From NCBI RefSeq assembly GCF_046719735.1, contig NZ_JAUTWQ010000005.1, positions 46,493 through 110,492 on the forward strand: 64,000 nt of DNA, read 5' to 3'. The DNA is from Halobacillus_B rhizosphaerae (lineage in GTDB: Bacteria; Bacillota; Bacilli; Bacillales; Halobacillaceae). The notes beneath the pieces were generated by a model that had not been told where the DNA came from, searched no databases, and saw only the letters and a list, made by a program, of their open reading frames with translations. This document shows, in pieces, positions 42,866-51,145 of this stretch; positions within the stretch are counted from its first letter, which is position 1; every line of letters starts with the position of its first letter. A program made the translations under genes and the position numbers.

Positions 42866-43441
42866 ATGACTATAACTGCGAACGAAGTATTGGATGCTAA
42901 AGGACTGGCGTGTCCTATGCCTATTGTAAAAACGAAAAAAGCGATGAAAAACCTTGAGGCAGGCCAGGTTATTGAAGTTCAAGCAACGGATAAAGGGTCT
43001 ACGGCAGATATGAAAGCCTGGGCAGACAGCACAGGGCATCAATATCTTGGCACTGTAGAAGAGGCAGAAGTACTGAAACACTTTTTACGCAAAGCAAGTG
43101 ATGCAGAGACGAAGGAAGAAACGAAGCACGAAGAAGTAATTAACCTGGAAGATTTTCAAGCAAAAGTTGAAGTAGAAGAATCCGTTTCAATTATTGACGT
43201 TCGCGAACCGGCAGAATTTGCTTTTGGCCATATTCCAGGCTCAGTAAATATACCGCTTGGTGAATTGGATGATCGAATGAGTGAAGTTGAGAAGAATGAC
43301 GAGGAACTTTATGTGATTTGCCGAACAGGAAATCGCAGTGATTTGGCTGCACAAAAACTGACAAGTAATGGATATAAAAAAGTGAAAAATGTAGTGCCGG
43401 GCATGTCTGAATGGCAAGGTACAACAGAAAAGAACAATTAA
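42866..43441 (+). CDS. yrkF: TusA-rhodanese fusion protein (YrkF-like)
   Basis: 191 residues. TusA domain at residues 1-76 with Cys16-Pro-Met-Pro, a Lys/Glu linker, then a rhodanese domain with Cys152-Arg-Thr-Gly-Asn-Arg-Ser. Fusing carrier and transferase lets sulfur pass within one protein. Its TusA half is very similar to the separate TusA at 45030, including a shared LDAKGLACPMPIVKTKKAM block, suggesting a recent duplication. Confidence 0.9.
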   Translation: MTITANEVLDAKGLACPMPIVKTKKAMKNLEAGQVIEVQATDKGSTADMKAWADSTGHQYLGTVEEAEVLKHFLRKASDAETKEETKHEEVINLEDFQAKVEVEESVSIIDVREPAEFAFGHIPGSVNIPLGELDDRMSEVEKNDEELYVICRTGNRSDLAAQKLTSNGYKKVKNVVPGMSEWQGTTEKNN

Positions 43442-43457
43442 TGAGGAGGTTTTATAA

Positions 43458-43856
43458 ATGGCTGATACAAAAGTAGCGATTATTGCAGCAAATGGTAGTT
43501 TATTTGATGCCTATAAAGCATTTAATGTCGCAACAGCTGCAGCAGCATCTGATGCAGAGGTTGGGATCTTCTTTACATTTGAAGGTTTAAACTTAATTCA
43601 CAAAGAGCAGCACAAGAACCTTCCACTTCCAGAAGGAAAAGAGCATTTTCAGGAAGGGTTTGAAAAAGCCAATGTGCCTTCAATTGAAGAGCTTGTAAGC
43701 ATTGCACAAGAACTTAATATTAAACTAATTGCTTGTCAAATGACGATGGATGTCATGAATTTAGAAAAAGATGATTTTGTCGAAGGAATCGAGGTTGGCG
43801 GAGCAGCTTCATTTATAGAGTATGCCAAGGATGCCAATATCTCATTAACATTTTAA
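43458..43856 (+). CDS. Second DsrE/F-family sulfur carrier
   Basis: 132 residues, same fold as the 41991 product but without the Lys/Met-rich insertion; conserved Cys93 in KLIACQMTMDVMN. Tandem presence of two DsrE forms suggests two sulfur routes or a heteromer. Ribosome site GAGGAGG. Confidence 0.82.
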   Translation: MADTKVAIIAANGSLFDAYKAFNVATAAAASDAEVGIFFTFEGLNLIHKEQHKNLPLPEGKEHFQEGFEKANVPSIEELVSIAQELNIKLIACQMTMDVMNLEKDDFVEGIEVGGAASFIEYAKDANISLTF

Positions 43857-43872
43857 TTAAAGAGGTGAAACC

Positions 43873-45006
43873 ATGAGTTTGAAAACTATGACCACTGGTC
43901 AACTTGCAAAAAAGATAGTTCAAAATGAAGAAACTCTGATTTTAGATGTTCGAAATACCGATGAATTTGAGGATTGGAAAATAGAAGGCGAACATGTAGA
44001 TGTCATCAATGAGCCTTACTTTAATTTGCTTGATGGAGTAGAAGAAATAGAAGATAAGCTGAATAAAGACAGGGAAATCATTGTGGTTTGTGCTAAGGGA
44101 GGCTCCTCTCAAATGGTAGGCGAAGAGCTTGATGAAGCCGGATTTACTAATGTTTACTCCTTAGAAGGCGGCATGAAAGCCTGGAGTGAACACCTGGAAC
44201 CAGTGAAAGTTGCTGATTTGAATGACGGAGGAAGCTTATATCAATTTGTTCGCTTAGGTAAAGGCTGCCTGTCTTACTTTATTGAATCAGATGGGGAAGC
44301 AGCTATAGTAGATGCCAATCGAATGACCGATATCTATGAAAACTTTGCTAAAGAAAAAGGCGTGCAAATCAAACATCTTGTGGACACTCATTTACACGCG
44401 GACCACATTTCCGGCGGCCGTAAGCTGGCAGAAGATAGGAATGGCACGTATTATTTGCCGGCGAAGGACGCTGAAGAGGTCACATTCAGCTATGAGCCTT
44501 TAGAAGAAGGAAAAGATATAACCGTAGGAAATACAACGGTTAAAGTGCAGCCCATTTACTCTCCAGGTCACACAAAAGGAAGTACTTCTCTTATTATCGA
44601 AAATCAATATTTGCTTACAGGAGATATTTTATTTGTTGAGTCCATCGGACGTCCTGATCTAGCTGGAAAAGCAGAAGATTGGGTCGGAGACTTGCGTGAA
44701 ACTTTGTATGAAAAATATAAAGAGCTTTCTGATGATTTAATCGTATTGCCAGCCCATTATTCCTTTGCAAAGGAACTAGGGAAGGGCGGTCAAGTATCTG
44801 CACGCTTAGGAGATCTGTACCAAAAGAACAAAGGTCTTCAAGTGGACGATGAACAGGAATTTAGAAATATGGTAACGGAAAATCTTCCGCCTCAGCCGAA
44901 CGCTTACCAAAAGATTCGCGAAACCAATATGGGAAAAGTGGATCCGAATGAAGAGGAACGAAAAGAAATGGAAGTTGGGCCGAACCGCTGTGCGGTACAC
45001 GGTTAA
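43873..45006 (+). CDS. yrkH: Rhodanese-persulfide dioxygenase fusion (YrkH/CstB-like)
   Basis: 377 residues. N-terminal rhodanese (Cys73 in VVCAKGGSS), then an ETHE1-type MBL domain with THLHADHISGG (His173, His175, Asp177, His178), SPGHTKGST, LTGDILFVESIGRPDL and LPAHY. The enzyme oxidises persulfide sulfur to sulfite/thiosulfate. Domain order is rhodanese first, as in B. subtilis YrkH, the reverse of S. aureus CstB. The Fe(II) ligands are present. Confidence 0.9.
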   Translation: MSLKTMTTGQLAKKIVQNEETLILDVRNTDEFEDWKIEGEHVDVINEPYFNLLDGVEEIEDKLNKDREIIVVCAKGGSSQMVGEELDEAGFTNVYSLEGGMKAWSEHLEPVKVADLNDGGSLYQFVRLGKGCLSYFIESDGEAAIVDANRMTDIYENFAKEKGVQIKHLVDTHLHADHISGGRKLAEDRNGTYYLPAKDAEEVTFSYEPLEEGKDITVGNTTVKVQPIYSPGHTKGSTSLIIENQYLLTGDILFVESIGRPDLAGKAEDWVGDLRETLYEKYKELSDDLIVLPAHYSFAKELGKGGQVSARLGDLYQKNKGLQVDDEQEFRNMVTENLPPQPNAYQKIRETNMGKVDPNEEERKEMEVGPNRCAVHG

Positions 45007-45029
45007 TCTCAACAAAAAGGAGAATGAAA

Positions 45030-45257
45030 ATGGAATCAAATAAAGTGTTAGATGCAAAAGGATTAGCATGTCCAATGCCTATTGTTAAAACGAAAAAAGC
45101 TATGCAGGAAATCAACTCAGGAGAGGTTCTTGAAGTGCATGCAACCGATAAAGGGGCAAAAAGCGACCTTTCTGCCTGGGCAAAATCCGGCGGCCATGAA
45201 TTAATAAAAGATACCGAAGAAGACGAGGTATTAAAGTTTTGGATTAAAAAAGCATAA
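45030..45257 (+). CDS. yrkI: TusA-family sulfur carrier (YrkI)
   Basis: 75 residues, as in B. subtilis. Cys14-Pro-Met-Pro active site. ATG 45030 is 7 nt from AAAAGGAG; an in-frame ATG at 45024 is too close. Nearly duplicates the TusA half of yrkF. Confidence 0.9.
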   Translation: MESNKVLDAKGLACPMPIVKTKKAMQEINSGEVLEVHATDKGAKSDLSAWAKSGGHELIKDTEEDEVLKFWIKKA

Positions 45258-45269
45258 AGGAATGAAGGA

Positions 45270-45304
45270 GGGGGGGTTCTTGCCCCCCCTGTTCATAAGG
45301 GGGG
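45270..45304 (+). other. G7/C7 hairpin overlapping an alternative pairing with the yrkJ ribosome site
   Basis: GGGGGGG (45270-45276), 6-nt loop, CCCCCCC (45283-45289), then GGGGGG (45299-45304) forming the Shine-Dalgarno of yrkJ. The C-run can pair with either G-run, but not both. No T tract, so not a normal terminator. Confidence 0.6.
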
Positions 45305-45310
45305 AGACAA

Positions 45311-46090
45311 ATGGACCTGGGTCTTATCATTACCATATTTTTTATAGGCTTTGCAGGTTCCCTATTGTCCGGAATGCTGGGCATTGGCGGAGCGATTATC
45401 AATTACCCCATGCTGCTTTACATCCCTGTCTTTTTCGGTTTTACTGGCTACAATGCTTATGAAGTGTCAGGAATTGTGGCCATCCAAGTATTTTTTGCGA
45501 CCCTGACAGGTGTCTGGTCTTACCGAAAAGGTGGTTATTTAAACAAGAGCCTGATCGCTATTATGGGGGCTAGTATACTACTGGGGAGTTTTCTTGGAGG
45601 GTACGGATCGCATTTTTTATCTGAAGCAGGCATTAATTTCGTTTATGGTATATTAGCTGTTATTGCTTCGGTTATGATGTTTGTACCTAAAAAGGGAAGA
45701 ACTGACGAGAGTACTGCACAAATCAATTACAATAAACCTGTAGCAGCTATTTTAACGTTTATTGTCGGAGTAGGTGCAGGGATTGTAGGAGCAGGAGGAG
45801 CTTTTCTGCTTGTACCCATTATGCTTGTCGTATTAAAAATTCCAACGCGGATGACCATTGCCACTTCGCTTGCCGTCACCTTTATCTCTTCCATAGGTGC
45901 TACTACAGGGAAGGTATTAACGGGCCATGTTCCATTGGGTCCTGCGGCTATTGTAATTATCGCAAGCTTAATTGCCTCTCCAATAGGAGCAAGCTTTGGG
46001 AAAAAGATGAATACGATGCTCCTGCAAGGGATATTAGTTGTATTAATTGTAGGAACAGCGATTAAAATCTGGATGGATATCCTATTATAA
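45311..46090 (+). CDS. yrkJ: TauE/SafE sulfite exporter-family permease (YrkJ)
   Basis: 259 residues, about eight membrane segments in two repeats, each opening with the family Gly-rich motif (GSLLSGMLGIGGAIINYP and GAGIVGAGGAFLLVP). Likely exports sulfite or another sulfur anion made by the dioxygenase. The ribosome site is the G-run discussed at 45270-45304. Confidence 0.88.
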   Translation: MDLGLIITIFFIGFAGSLLSGMLGIGGAIINYPMLLYIPVFFGFTGYNAYEVSGIVAIQVFFATLTGVWSYRKGGYLNKSLIAIMGASILLGSFLGGYGSHFLSEAGINFVYGILAVIASVMMFVPKKGRTDESTAQINYNKPVAAILTFIVGVGAGIVGAGGAFLLVPIMLVVLKIPTRMTIATSLAVTFISSIGATTGKVLTGHVPLGPAAIVIIASLIASPIGASFGKKMNTMLLQGILVVLIVGTAIKIWMDILL

Positions 46091-46128
46091 AAAACTTAGA
46101 GTGGTTTTCTTAAAAGGAAGTGGAGAAC

Positions 46129-46491
46129 TTGGAAACTTTTATTCAATGGGTCATTATTATTGGAGTCGCCTGGTTTGTATTCAGCCGGCTTCTCCCTGCA
46201 AAGGGAATATCGAATATTTCGACACAGGAAGCAAAAAATAGGTTGAAAGAGAAACAAGTACAATTTATTGATGTCAGAACTCCTCAAGAGTATAGATCCA
46301 ATCATCAAAAGCCATTTAAAAATATCCCATTAGCAGAACTATCGACAAGAACTTCAGAACTCGATAAAAATAAAGAAGTCTTAGTTATTTGTCAAAGTGG
46401 GATGAGAAGTATGAAAGCTTCAAAGACGCTTAAAAAACAAGGATTTGAAAAAGTAACCAATATTAAAGGCGGTATGAGTACCTGGAGATGA
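46129..46491 (+). CDS. Membrane-anchored rhodanese
   Basis: About 120 residues: N-terminal membrane helix (FIQWVIIIGVAWFVFSRLL) then an active rhodanese domain (FIDVRTPQEYRSNHQKPFKNIP; Cys88-Gln-Ser-Gly-Met-Arg-Ser). It has the same architecture as the 41302 product but keeps the Cys. The start is uncertain: TTG 46129 follows AAAGGAAG by 10 nt; GTG 46120 is too close. Confidence 0.82.
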   Translation: METFIQWVIIIGVAWFVFSRLLPAKGISNISTQEAKNRLKEKQVQFIDVRTPQEYRSNHQKPFKNIPLAELSTRTSELDKNKEVLVICQSGMRSMKASKTLKKQGFEKVTNIKGGMSTWR

Positions 46492-46553
46492 AAAGAGCAT
46501 GAATGTATTTTCTGTTTTTTCTTGAAAAATTTTTGTAATGGAGAGGATTAAGC

Positions 46554-46940
46554 ATGTTTCATTATACCGTTGAGACTAACAAAAGTATGGATGAAGCGGT
46601 TCGGTCGTTAGAAGAACGTCTAAAAGAAGAAAAATTCGGCGTTCTTTGGCAATTTGATATTAAAAATAAGTTGCAGGAAAAAGGATTTGATTTTAATCAG
46701 CCTTATCTTGTGCTGGAGGTTTGTAATCCTAAGGAAGCCCAGCGCGTGTTATCAAAGAATCAATTGGCAGGTTATTTCCTTCCTTGCAAAATCGTGGTCT
46801 ATCAAGATGAAGGCAAGACTAAAATTGGAATGCCGAGACCTACTTCCTTAATTAAGATGGTCGAAGATAATGAATTAGTGGAATTTGCTGCCAGCATAGA
46901 GAATCGTTTGATCGAATGCATGGATAAGAGTGTTAAATAA
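46554..46940 (+). CDS. DUF302 family protein
   Basis: 128 residues. DUF302 pattern: SMDEAVRSLEERLKEEKFGVLWQFD, then YLVLEVCNPKEAQRVL and FLPCKIVVYQDEGKTKIGMPRPT. The family is often near rhodaneses and sulfur genes; function unknown. Ribosome site GGAGAGG. Probably the last gene of the operon. Confidence 0.83.
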   Translation: MFHYTVETNKSMDEAVRSLEERLKEEKFGVLWQFDIKNKLQEKGFDFNQPYLVLEVCNPKEAQRVLSKNQLAGYFLPCKIVVYQDEGKTKIGMPRPTSLIKMVEDNELVEFAASIENRLIECMDKSVK

Positions 46941-46947
46941 TCCATTG

Positions 46948-46994
46948 GAGAACGTCAGAGGCTAACCAGCCTCTCTGGCGTTCTCATTTTTTTT
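46948..46994 (+). terminator. Persulfide operon terminator
   Basis: GAGAACGTCAGAGGCT / AGCCTCTCTGGCGTTCTC long stem, 4-nt loop, then ATTTTTTTT. Confidence 0.92.
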
Positions 46995-47063
46995 AGGGCA
47001 TTTAATAATTACGGATGGCTTTGAAATTAAACAATAGGACATTAACTGCTGAAGATAAAATTT

Positions 47064-47159
47064 TTGAACGGAAAGCGGGATGCGTTTTGGCAAATGGTCT
47101 TCCTCATTACCGTTGGAACGGCCTATGTACTACTGTCACGATTTTCATCTAATTATTAA
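47064..47159 (+). CDS. Possible 31-residue membrane peptide
   Basis: TTG start with only a weak GAAGA upstream; one hydrophobic helix (FWQMVFLITVGTAYVLL) after a basic start. Weak call, no family. Confidence 0.22.
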   Translation: MNGKRDAFWQMVFLITVGTAYVLLSRFSSNY

Positions 47160-47239
47160 AATGTTTTTACTCATGCGGTAAACGAATGAACACCCTCGTT
47201 AATATGATATAGGAAGAGCATAGTAATGAGGTGGAAAAA

Positions 47240-47425
47240 TTGGTTTTTGTTATTATTTTTTTAGGGATCGGATTAGTAATCGGTGCTTTTCATAAAGAAC
47301 CGGACCATATGAGCCCTGAAGAAGAAGCCTGTTATATTTTCATTCTAGTGATGATTATAATGTCCTGGCCTTTATGGCTGTTATATAAATTGGGATTCCG
47401 ATATATGGAAAAACACCGAAACTGA
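47240..47425 (+). CDS. Small two-helix membrane protein, unknown
   Basis: 61 residues from TTG 47240, 5 nt after GAGGTGG; GTG 47231 overlaps that site. Two membrane segments flank an acidic EPDHMSPEEEA loop; the tail is basic (RYMEKHRN). Confidence 0.55.
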   Translation: MVFVIIFLGIGLVIGAFHKEPDHMSPEEEACYIFILVMIIMSWPLWLLYKLGFRYMEKHRN

Positions 47426-47533
47426 ACTGGGATGACAATTACAACAGGATCAACGGCATAAATACGGGGTATTTTAAACAAAAAAGCTTAAATATTATAA
47501 AGATACTGGACACTAGTCTTTCAGCCATTAGTA

Positions 47534-47587
47534 AATCCGAACGATGATGAAATGTACCAACACTTCAATTTCGTTCGGATTTTTTTG
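47534..47587. terminator. Terminator between the 47240 gene and the deacetylase
   Basis: AATCCGAACGA / CGTTCGGATT stem with a loop of about 30 nt, then T7. Confidence 0.7.
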
Positions 47588-47639
47588 TTCTGCATCAGGT
47601 CAGGTTTCTTGGCTTACAAGTGAATTCTGCAGCCAAGCT

Positions 47640-48461
47640 TTATTCTTTAGCATTTCCTGGTTCTCTATAAGTCCGATTCGTGTAAGGAGGGAGTTCATTT
47701 GAATATTTAAATGTTTTCATTAAGTTCAGGTATTTATAGTTCGGATTCATTCTTGTCAGCTCTGAGACGGTAACGAACTCGTACCCCTGTTTTTTTAATT
47801 CAGGAAGAATCTTTTTCAATGCGTTAATCGTCTGCATACGATTTCCTCCATAATCGTGAAACAAAATAATGTCTCCATTTCTTACATTATTTATAACATT
47901 TCGTACAATCGTGCTTGTTCCCGGCTGTTTCCAATCTAATGTGTCCTGATGCCATGACCACAATACAACGGTATATCCTTCCTCATTCGCTGTATAAATA
48001 ATCGACTCATTATAAGCTCCGCCTGGAGGACGAAATAATTTTGGAGAAAAACCCGTTAATTGATGAATAATTTCGTTGGTCTGACGTAATTCTTTTATGA
48101 ATGAGTCTTTATTCATCGTTCTAATATTTGGATGAGTGTAGGTGTGGTTAGCAACTTCGTGACCTGCTTTTACTTCTCTTTGCACGATTTCCGGAAAATT
48201 TTCGGCACGTTCACCTACCACAAAAAAAGTTGCTTTCGCTCGGTATTCTTTCAGGACATCCAGAACAAGCGGAGTATAGATTTCACTGGGTCCATCATCA
48301 AAAGTTAGAGCAATCATTTTTTTATTGGTGGGAATTTCCCAGATGGCCCGGCCTTGCTTTTCAAAGAAAAAACGGTCTGCTTTCGCGGCTGCTTCTTCAT
48401 TTAAGAATAGGACAGGAATGAAAATTAATAAGGACAGTAAGACAAGAAATTTTCTTCTCAC
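47640..48461 (-). CDS. Secreted polysaccharide deacetylase (CE4)
   Basis: 273 residues. Signal peptide (MRRKFLVLLSLLIFIPVLFL, cleavage near AAA-KA) then a NodB domain with all five motifs: TFDDGP (Asp55, Asp56), H(S/T)xxH as HTYTH (His106, His110), RPPGGAYN, VLWSWHQDTLDW and ILFHD. Acts on peptidoglycan or chitin-like N-acetyl groups outside the membrane. PdaA/YlxY-like, but the substrate is not assignable. Confidence 0.88.
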   Translation of the reverse strand: MRRKFLVLLSLLIFIPVLFLNEEAAAKADRFFFEKQGRAIWEIPTNKKMIALTFDDGPSEIYTPLVLDVLKEYRAKATFFVVGERAENFPEIVQREVKAGHEVANHTYTHPNIRTMNKDSFIKELRQTNEIIHQLTGFSPKLFRPPGGAYNESIIYTANEEGYTVVLWSWHQDTLDWKQPGTSTIVRNVINNVRNGDIILFHDYGGNRMQTINALKKILPELKKQGYEFVTVSELTRMNPNYKYLNLMKTFKYSNELPPYTNRTYREPGNAKE

Positions 48462-48564
48462 AAAGACACGGCCTCCTCTTTTTTCTTATCTTGCCGTTGA
48501 TAAGCTGTTTTTATGATGAGAATTATTAACAATAACTAGACCTTTAGACCAGAGGAGCAATGAG

Positions 48565-49095
48565 ATGGATCAAGAATTTTGGGCAAGTATTAGTCCGGAT
48601 GCATGGCTGCAAACTGCAGGGGGAATTATTGGTGCTTTTGTTGGAACCTTATTAGCAGGATTGATTTCCATCTTCCTTTATAAGAAAGAAGCGCAAGATC
48701 AACGAGTTGAGAAATTTAGTCATTTTAAAAGAAATTATCTTATTTATTTCAGAAACAAAGTGATTAGCTTAGTCGAATTGTTAGAGGAATCAGAGAAAAT
48801 AAATTTAAAACAATCTCCTTTTCAGTTGAAAATGATTAAAGTCAAAAATGAAGAGGTCAAGCGGTATTATTTAATGAATCTGGAACCTTGTGTTCCCATA
48901 GAGCTTCATGAGTCGTTTGAACATATGTACGGTCAAATCGTAAACATAGAGAGCTTTATTCACTTAATTTACGGTCATCACGATGCGGAGGAATTGATCA
49001 CATTGCTGAATCTGCTGCCCATCATGAATGAATCCATACAGGAAATTTCTCATACACTCGACTTGATTGATACAAAAATAGCGGAAGATTTTTAA
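48565..49095 (+). CDS. Hypothetical membrane-anchored protein
   Basis: 176 residues. One membrane helix (residues about 14-41, GGIIGAFVGTLLAGLISIFLYKK) then a helical cytoplasmic domain of about 130 residues with repeated Leu/Glu patterns. Resembles small phage or defence membrane proteins in outline only; no family recognised. Ribosome site AGAGGAG. Confidence 0.6.
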   Translation: MDQEFWASISPDAWLQTAGGIIGAFVGTLLAGLISIFLYKKEAQDQRVEKFSHFKRNYLIYFRNKVISLVELLEESEKINLKQSPFQLKMIKVKNEEVKRYYLMNLEPCVPIELHESFEHMYGQIVNIESFIHLIYGHHDAEELITLLNLLPIMNESIQEISHTLDLIDTKIAEDF

Positions 49096-49100
49096 AATGA

Positions 49101-49130
49101 AAATAACCAGGAGTACCCCTGGTTATTGTT
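49101..49130 (+). terminator. Terminator after the 48565 gene
   Basis: AATAACCAGG / CCTGGTTATT 10-bp stem, short T-rich tail. Confidence 0.8.
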
Positions 49131-49161
49131 TGAAACAAAATAGAATTTACCATTTTTCCTA

Positions 49162-49299
49162 TTAACGATAGAAGGAAGCTCCCACAATAATTAACAGGAT
49201 AAACAGAACTACGATTAGTGCGAAACCGCCACCGTAACCGTAGCCACCGCCGCAGCCACCACCGTAGCCGCCGCCGAATCCGCCGCCATAAAAGCCCAT
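49162..49299 (-). CDS. YjcZ-family sporulation peptide
   Basis: 45 residues. The Gly/Tyr-rich start (MGFYGGGFGGGYGGGCGGG) is followed by one hydrophobic helix (FALIVVLFILLIIVGASF) ending in Tyr-Arg, the signature of the tiny TM YjcZ family. ATG 49299 follows AAAGGTGGTGG. Likely a mother-cell sporulation protein. Upstream, CATACCCTG on the minus strand is close to a sigma-K -10. Confidence 0.85.
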   Translation of the reverse strand: MGFYGGGFGGGYGGGCGGGYGYGGGFALIVVLFILLIIVGASFYR

Positions 49300-49637
49300 G
49301 ATTCCACCACCTTTATTGCTTTATATAACAGGGTATGTAGGGGGGACCATATTGGGAAGGGCATTTGTCCATGATTGAAATTCCTCGCTTATTTGAATGA
49401 CTTAATACCTGGAAATTTATATGCTTGTATAAAATGAAAATCATCATTTATGAACCCTTGATTTTGGACAAGGAAACTGACTAATTTTCTCCGAATTTAT
49501 AAAACACAGAATGATTTGAATGGAGGAATCCACCCCTGATTTTAGAGATAAAAAAGAAAAAAAGAAACTGATTATTTACCTGTAGAATTCAGCTATAGCC
49601 TGAATGAAAACGCTTTATCAAATACCTGAATAATCAA
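49300..49637 (+). other. Gene-free stretch before the ilv promoter
   Basis: AT-rich, no ORF supported, no obvious structure other than the YjcZ upstream region. Confidence 0.4.
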
Positions 49638-49652
49638 AGTGTTCAGAAAATT
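49638..49652 (+). promoter_or_regulatory. CodY-box-like site upstream of ilvE
   Basis: AGTGTTCAGAAAATT matches the CodY consensus AATTTTCWGAAAATT at 13 of 15 positions, 14 nt upstream of the -35. CodY represses ilv-leu genes when branched-chain amino acids and GTP are plentiful. Confidence 0.65.
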
Positions 49653-49665
49653 TAACGAAAACCTG

Positions 49666-49694
49666 TTGACCTTCACGAGAAATCGGTTTAAAGT
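49666..49694 (+). promoter_or_regulatory. Promoter of the ilv-leu operon
   Basis: TTGACC (49666-49671), 17-nt spacer, TAAAGT (49689-49694), followed by a leader of about 175 nt. Confidence 0.65.
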
Positions 49695-49768
49695 AGTCCT
49701 CAATCAACTAAACCGAAAACGCAATGTTCAAACAGTAAACGGATAGTTGGTTCATGTGGAATGACCAT

Positions 49769-49812
49769 TGGACCCTGAAAAGTAAGAGTGCATGCTTACC
49801 CCCCAGGGTCCA
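49769..49812 (+). other. Large hairpin in the ilvE leader
   Basis: Outer TGGACCCTG/CAGGGTCCA and inner GTAAG/CTTAC stems with no T tract, 64 nt before the ilvE start. Purpose unclear; it lacks T-box signatures. Confidence 0.55.
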
Positions 49813-49875
49813 CATAAACAACTTTATTCATTATCCATATTAACCATAACTATACAAAAGAAAGGAGTGCTGAGA

Positions 49876-50781
49876 ATGAGCAGCCAATGGATTTATATGA
49901 GCGGCGAATTCGTAGACAAGAGTGAAGCTGTCGTATCCGTCTACGATCATGGTTTCTTATATGGGGACGGGGTGTTCGAAGGCATTCGAGTTTATGAAGG
50001 CAATGTCTTTAAGTTAGAAGAACACTTAAATCGCCTCTTCGATTCTGCTAAGTCAATCATGCTTCAAGTACCATATGAAAAGGAGGAATTGGAAGAAATT
50101 ATTGTTGAAACTGTCCGCAGAAACCAGCTGGAAACCGCCTATATTCGAGTAGTTGTTTCCAGAGGTGCTGGGAACCTCGGACTGGATCCTTCCAGTTGTT
50201 CAAATCCTCGAGTGGTTGTCATTGCTGAAGCACTCGCTTTATTTCCTAAAGAGCTGTATGAACGAGGTGTCAGACTTGCTTCAGTATCCAGCAGGCGTAA
50301 TCGACCGGATGTACTTCCTCCGCAAGTGAAATCATTAAATTATTTAAATAATATTTTAGTTAAAATGGAGGCTAACCAGGCAGGCGTTGATGAAGCATTA
50401 ATGATGAACGACCAAGGTTATGTGACAGAAGGTTCAGCAGACAATATCTTTATTATAAAAAACGGCACAATCTTAACTCCACCTACCTATTTAGGTGCAC
50501 TTGAAGGAATTACGCGAAATGCCATTATAGACTTAGCCCGGGAAAAAGGCTATGAAGTAAAAGAGCAGCCATTCACCCGCCATGATGTGTACGTGGCCGA
50601 TGAAGTTTTCTTAACAGGCACGGCTGCTGAAGTGATTGCCGTGGTAGAAGTGGATCAGCGTGAAGTAGGCGATGGAAAACCAGGCGCAGTCACAAGTCAT
50701 TTACTTTCTGAATTTAGAAAAATCACCACCACAGACGGGGTGAAAGTAAACCCTCAAGAAAGTAAAGCACAAGTCAGCTGA
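49876..50781 (+). CDS. ilvE: Branched-chain amino acid aminotransferase
   Basis: 301 residues, fold-type IV PLP enzyme. Lys152 (PPQVKSLNYLNN) holds PLP; phosphate-binding YVTEGSADNIFII and the GVFEGIRVYEG motif are present. Interconverts Val, Leu and Ile with their 2-oxo acids. ATG 49876 follows AAAGGAGTG; the longer frame from 49792 starts inside a hairpin and is rejected. Lies ahead of the T-box, so it can be expressed even when ilvB is attenuated. Confidence 0.92.
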   Translation: MSSQWIYMSGEFVDKSEAVVSVYDHGFLYGDGVFEGIRVYEGNVFKLEEHLNRLFDSAKSIMLQVPYEKEELEEIIVETVRRNQLETAYIRVVVSRGAGNLGLDPSSCSNPRVVVIAEALALFPKELYERGVRLASVSSRRNRPDVLPPQVKSLNYLNNILVKMEANQAGVDEALMMNDQGYVTEGSADNIFIIKNGTILTPPTYLGALEGITRNAIIDLAREKGYEVKEQPFTRHDVYVADEVFLTGTAAEVIAVVEVDQREVGDGKPGAVTSHLLSEFRKITTTDGVKVNPQESKAQVS

Positions 50782-50820
50782 TGAACGTACTGACAAACAA
50801 TTTCATCTTAATAACTCGTT

Positions 50821-51118
50821 GACAGGAATAAAGGAATAAGAAATTGTATTCACAGAGAGCCGGGGTTGCTGGAAGCCCGGAAATACAACTTATTCTGACA
50901 TCATCCTTGAGTGTCTTAGCTGAACGGTATCTAGTAGGCGGGACCAGGTGTTCACAGCACCTGTTATCAAAAAGAAGTTATCCAGGATAACTTCATGAGG
51001 TGGAGCCGCTGGCTTCACGAACGAGGGTGGTACCGTGAAAGAACAAAGGCCTTTTCACCCCTCTCTTTCCTTAACGCAGTGCGTGTAAGGGGAGTGCAGG
51101 GGGAGAAGGTCTTTTTTT
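50821..51118 (+). promoter_or_regulatory. T-box riboswitch upstream of ilvB, candidate Ile specifier
   Basis: Stem I (GACA/TGTC and AAGG/CCTT lower pairs, AG bulge AGAGAG), a T-box sequence AGGGTGGTACCGTG at 51024-51037, and a terminator GGCCTTTTCACCCCT / AGGGGGAGAAGGTC with T7 (51045-51118). In the specifier bulge CTGACATCAT (50895-50904), AUC (50900-50902) followed by A is the best codon, Ile. Uncharged tRNA-Ile would favour the antiterminator. Confidence 0.9.
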
Positions 51119-51145
51119 ATATTTTTTATCAGGAGGGATTTAAAA

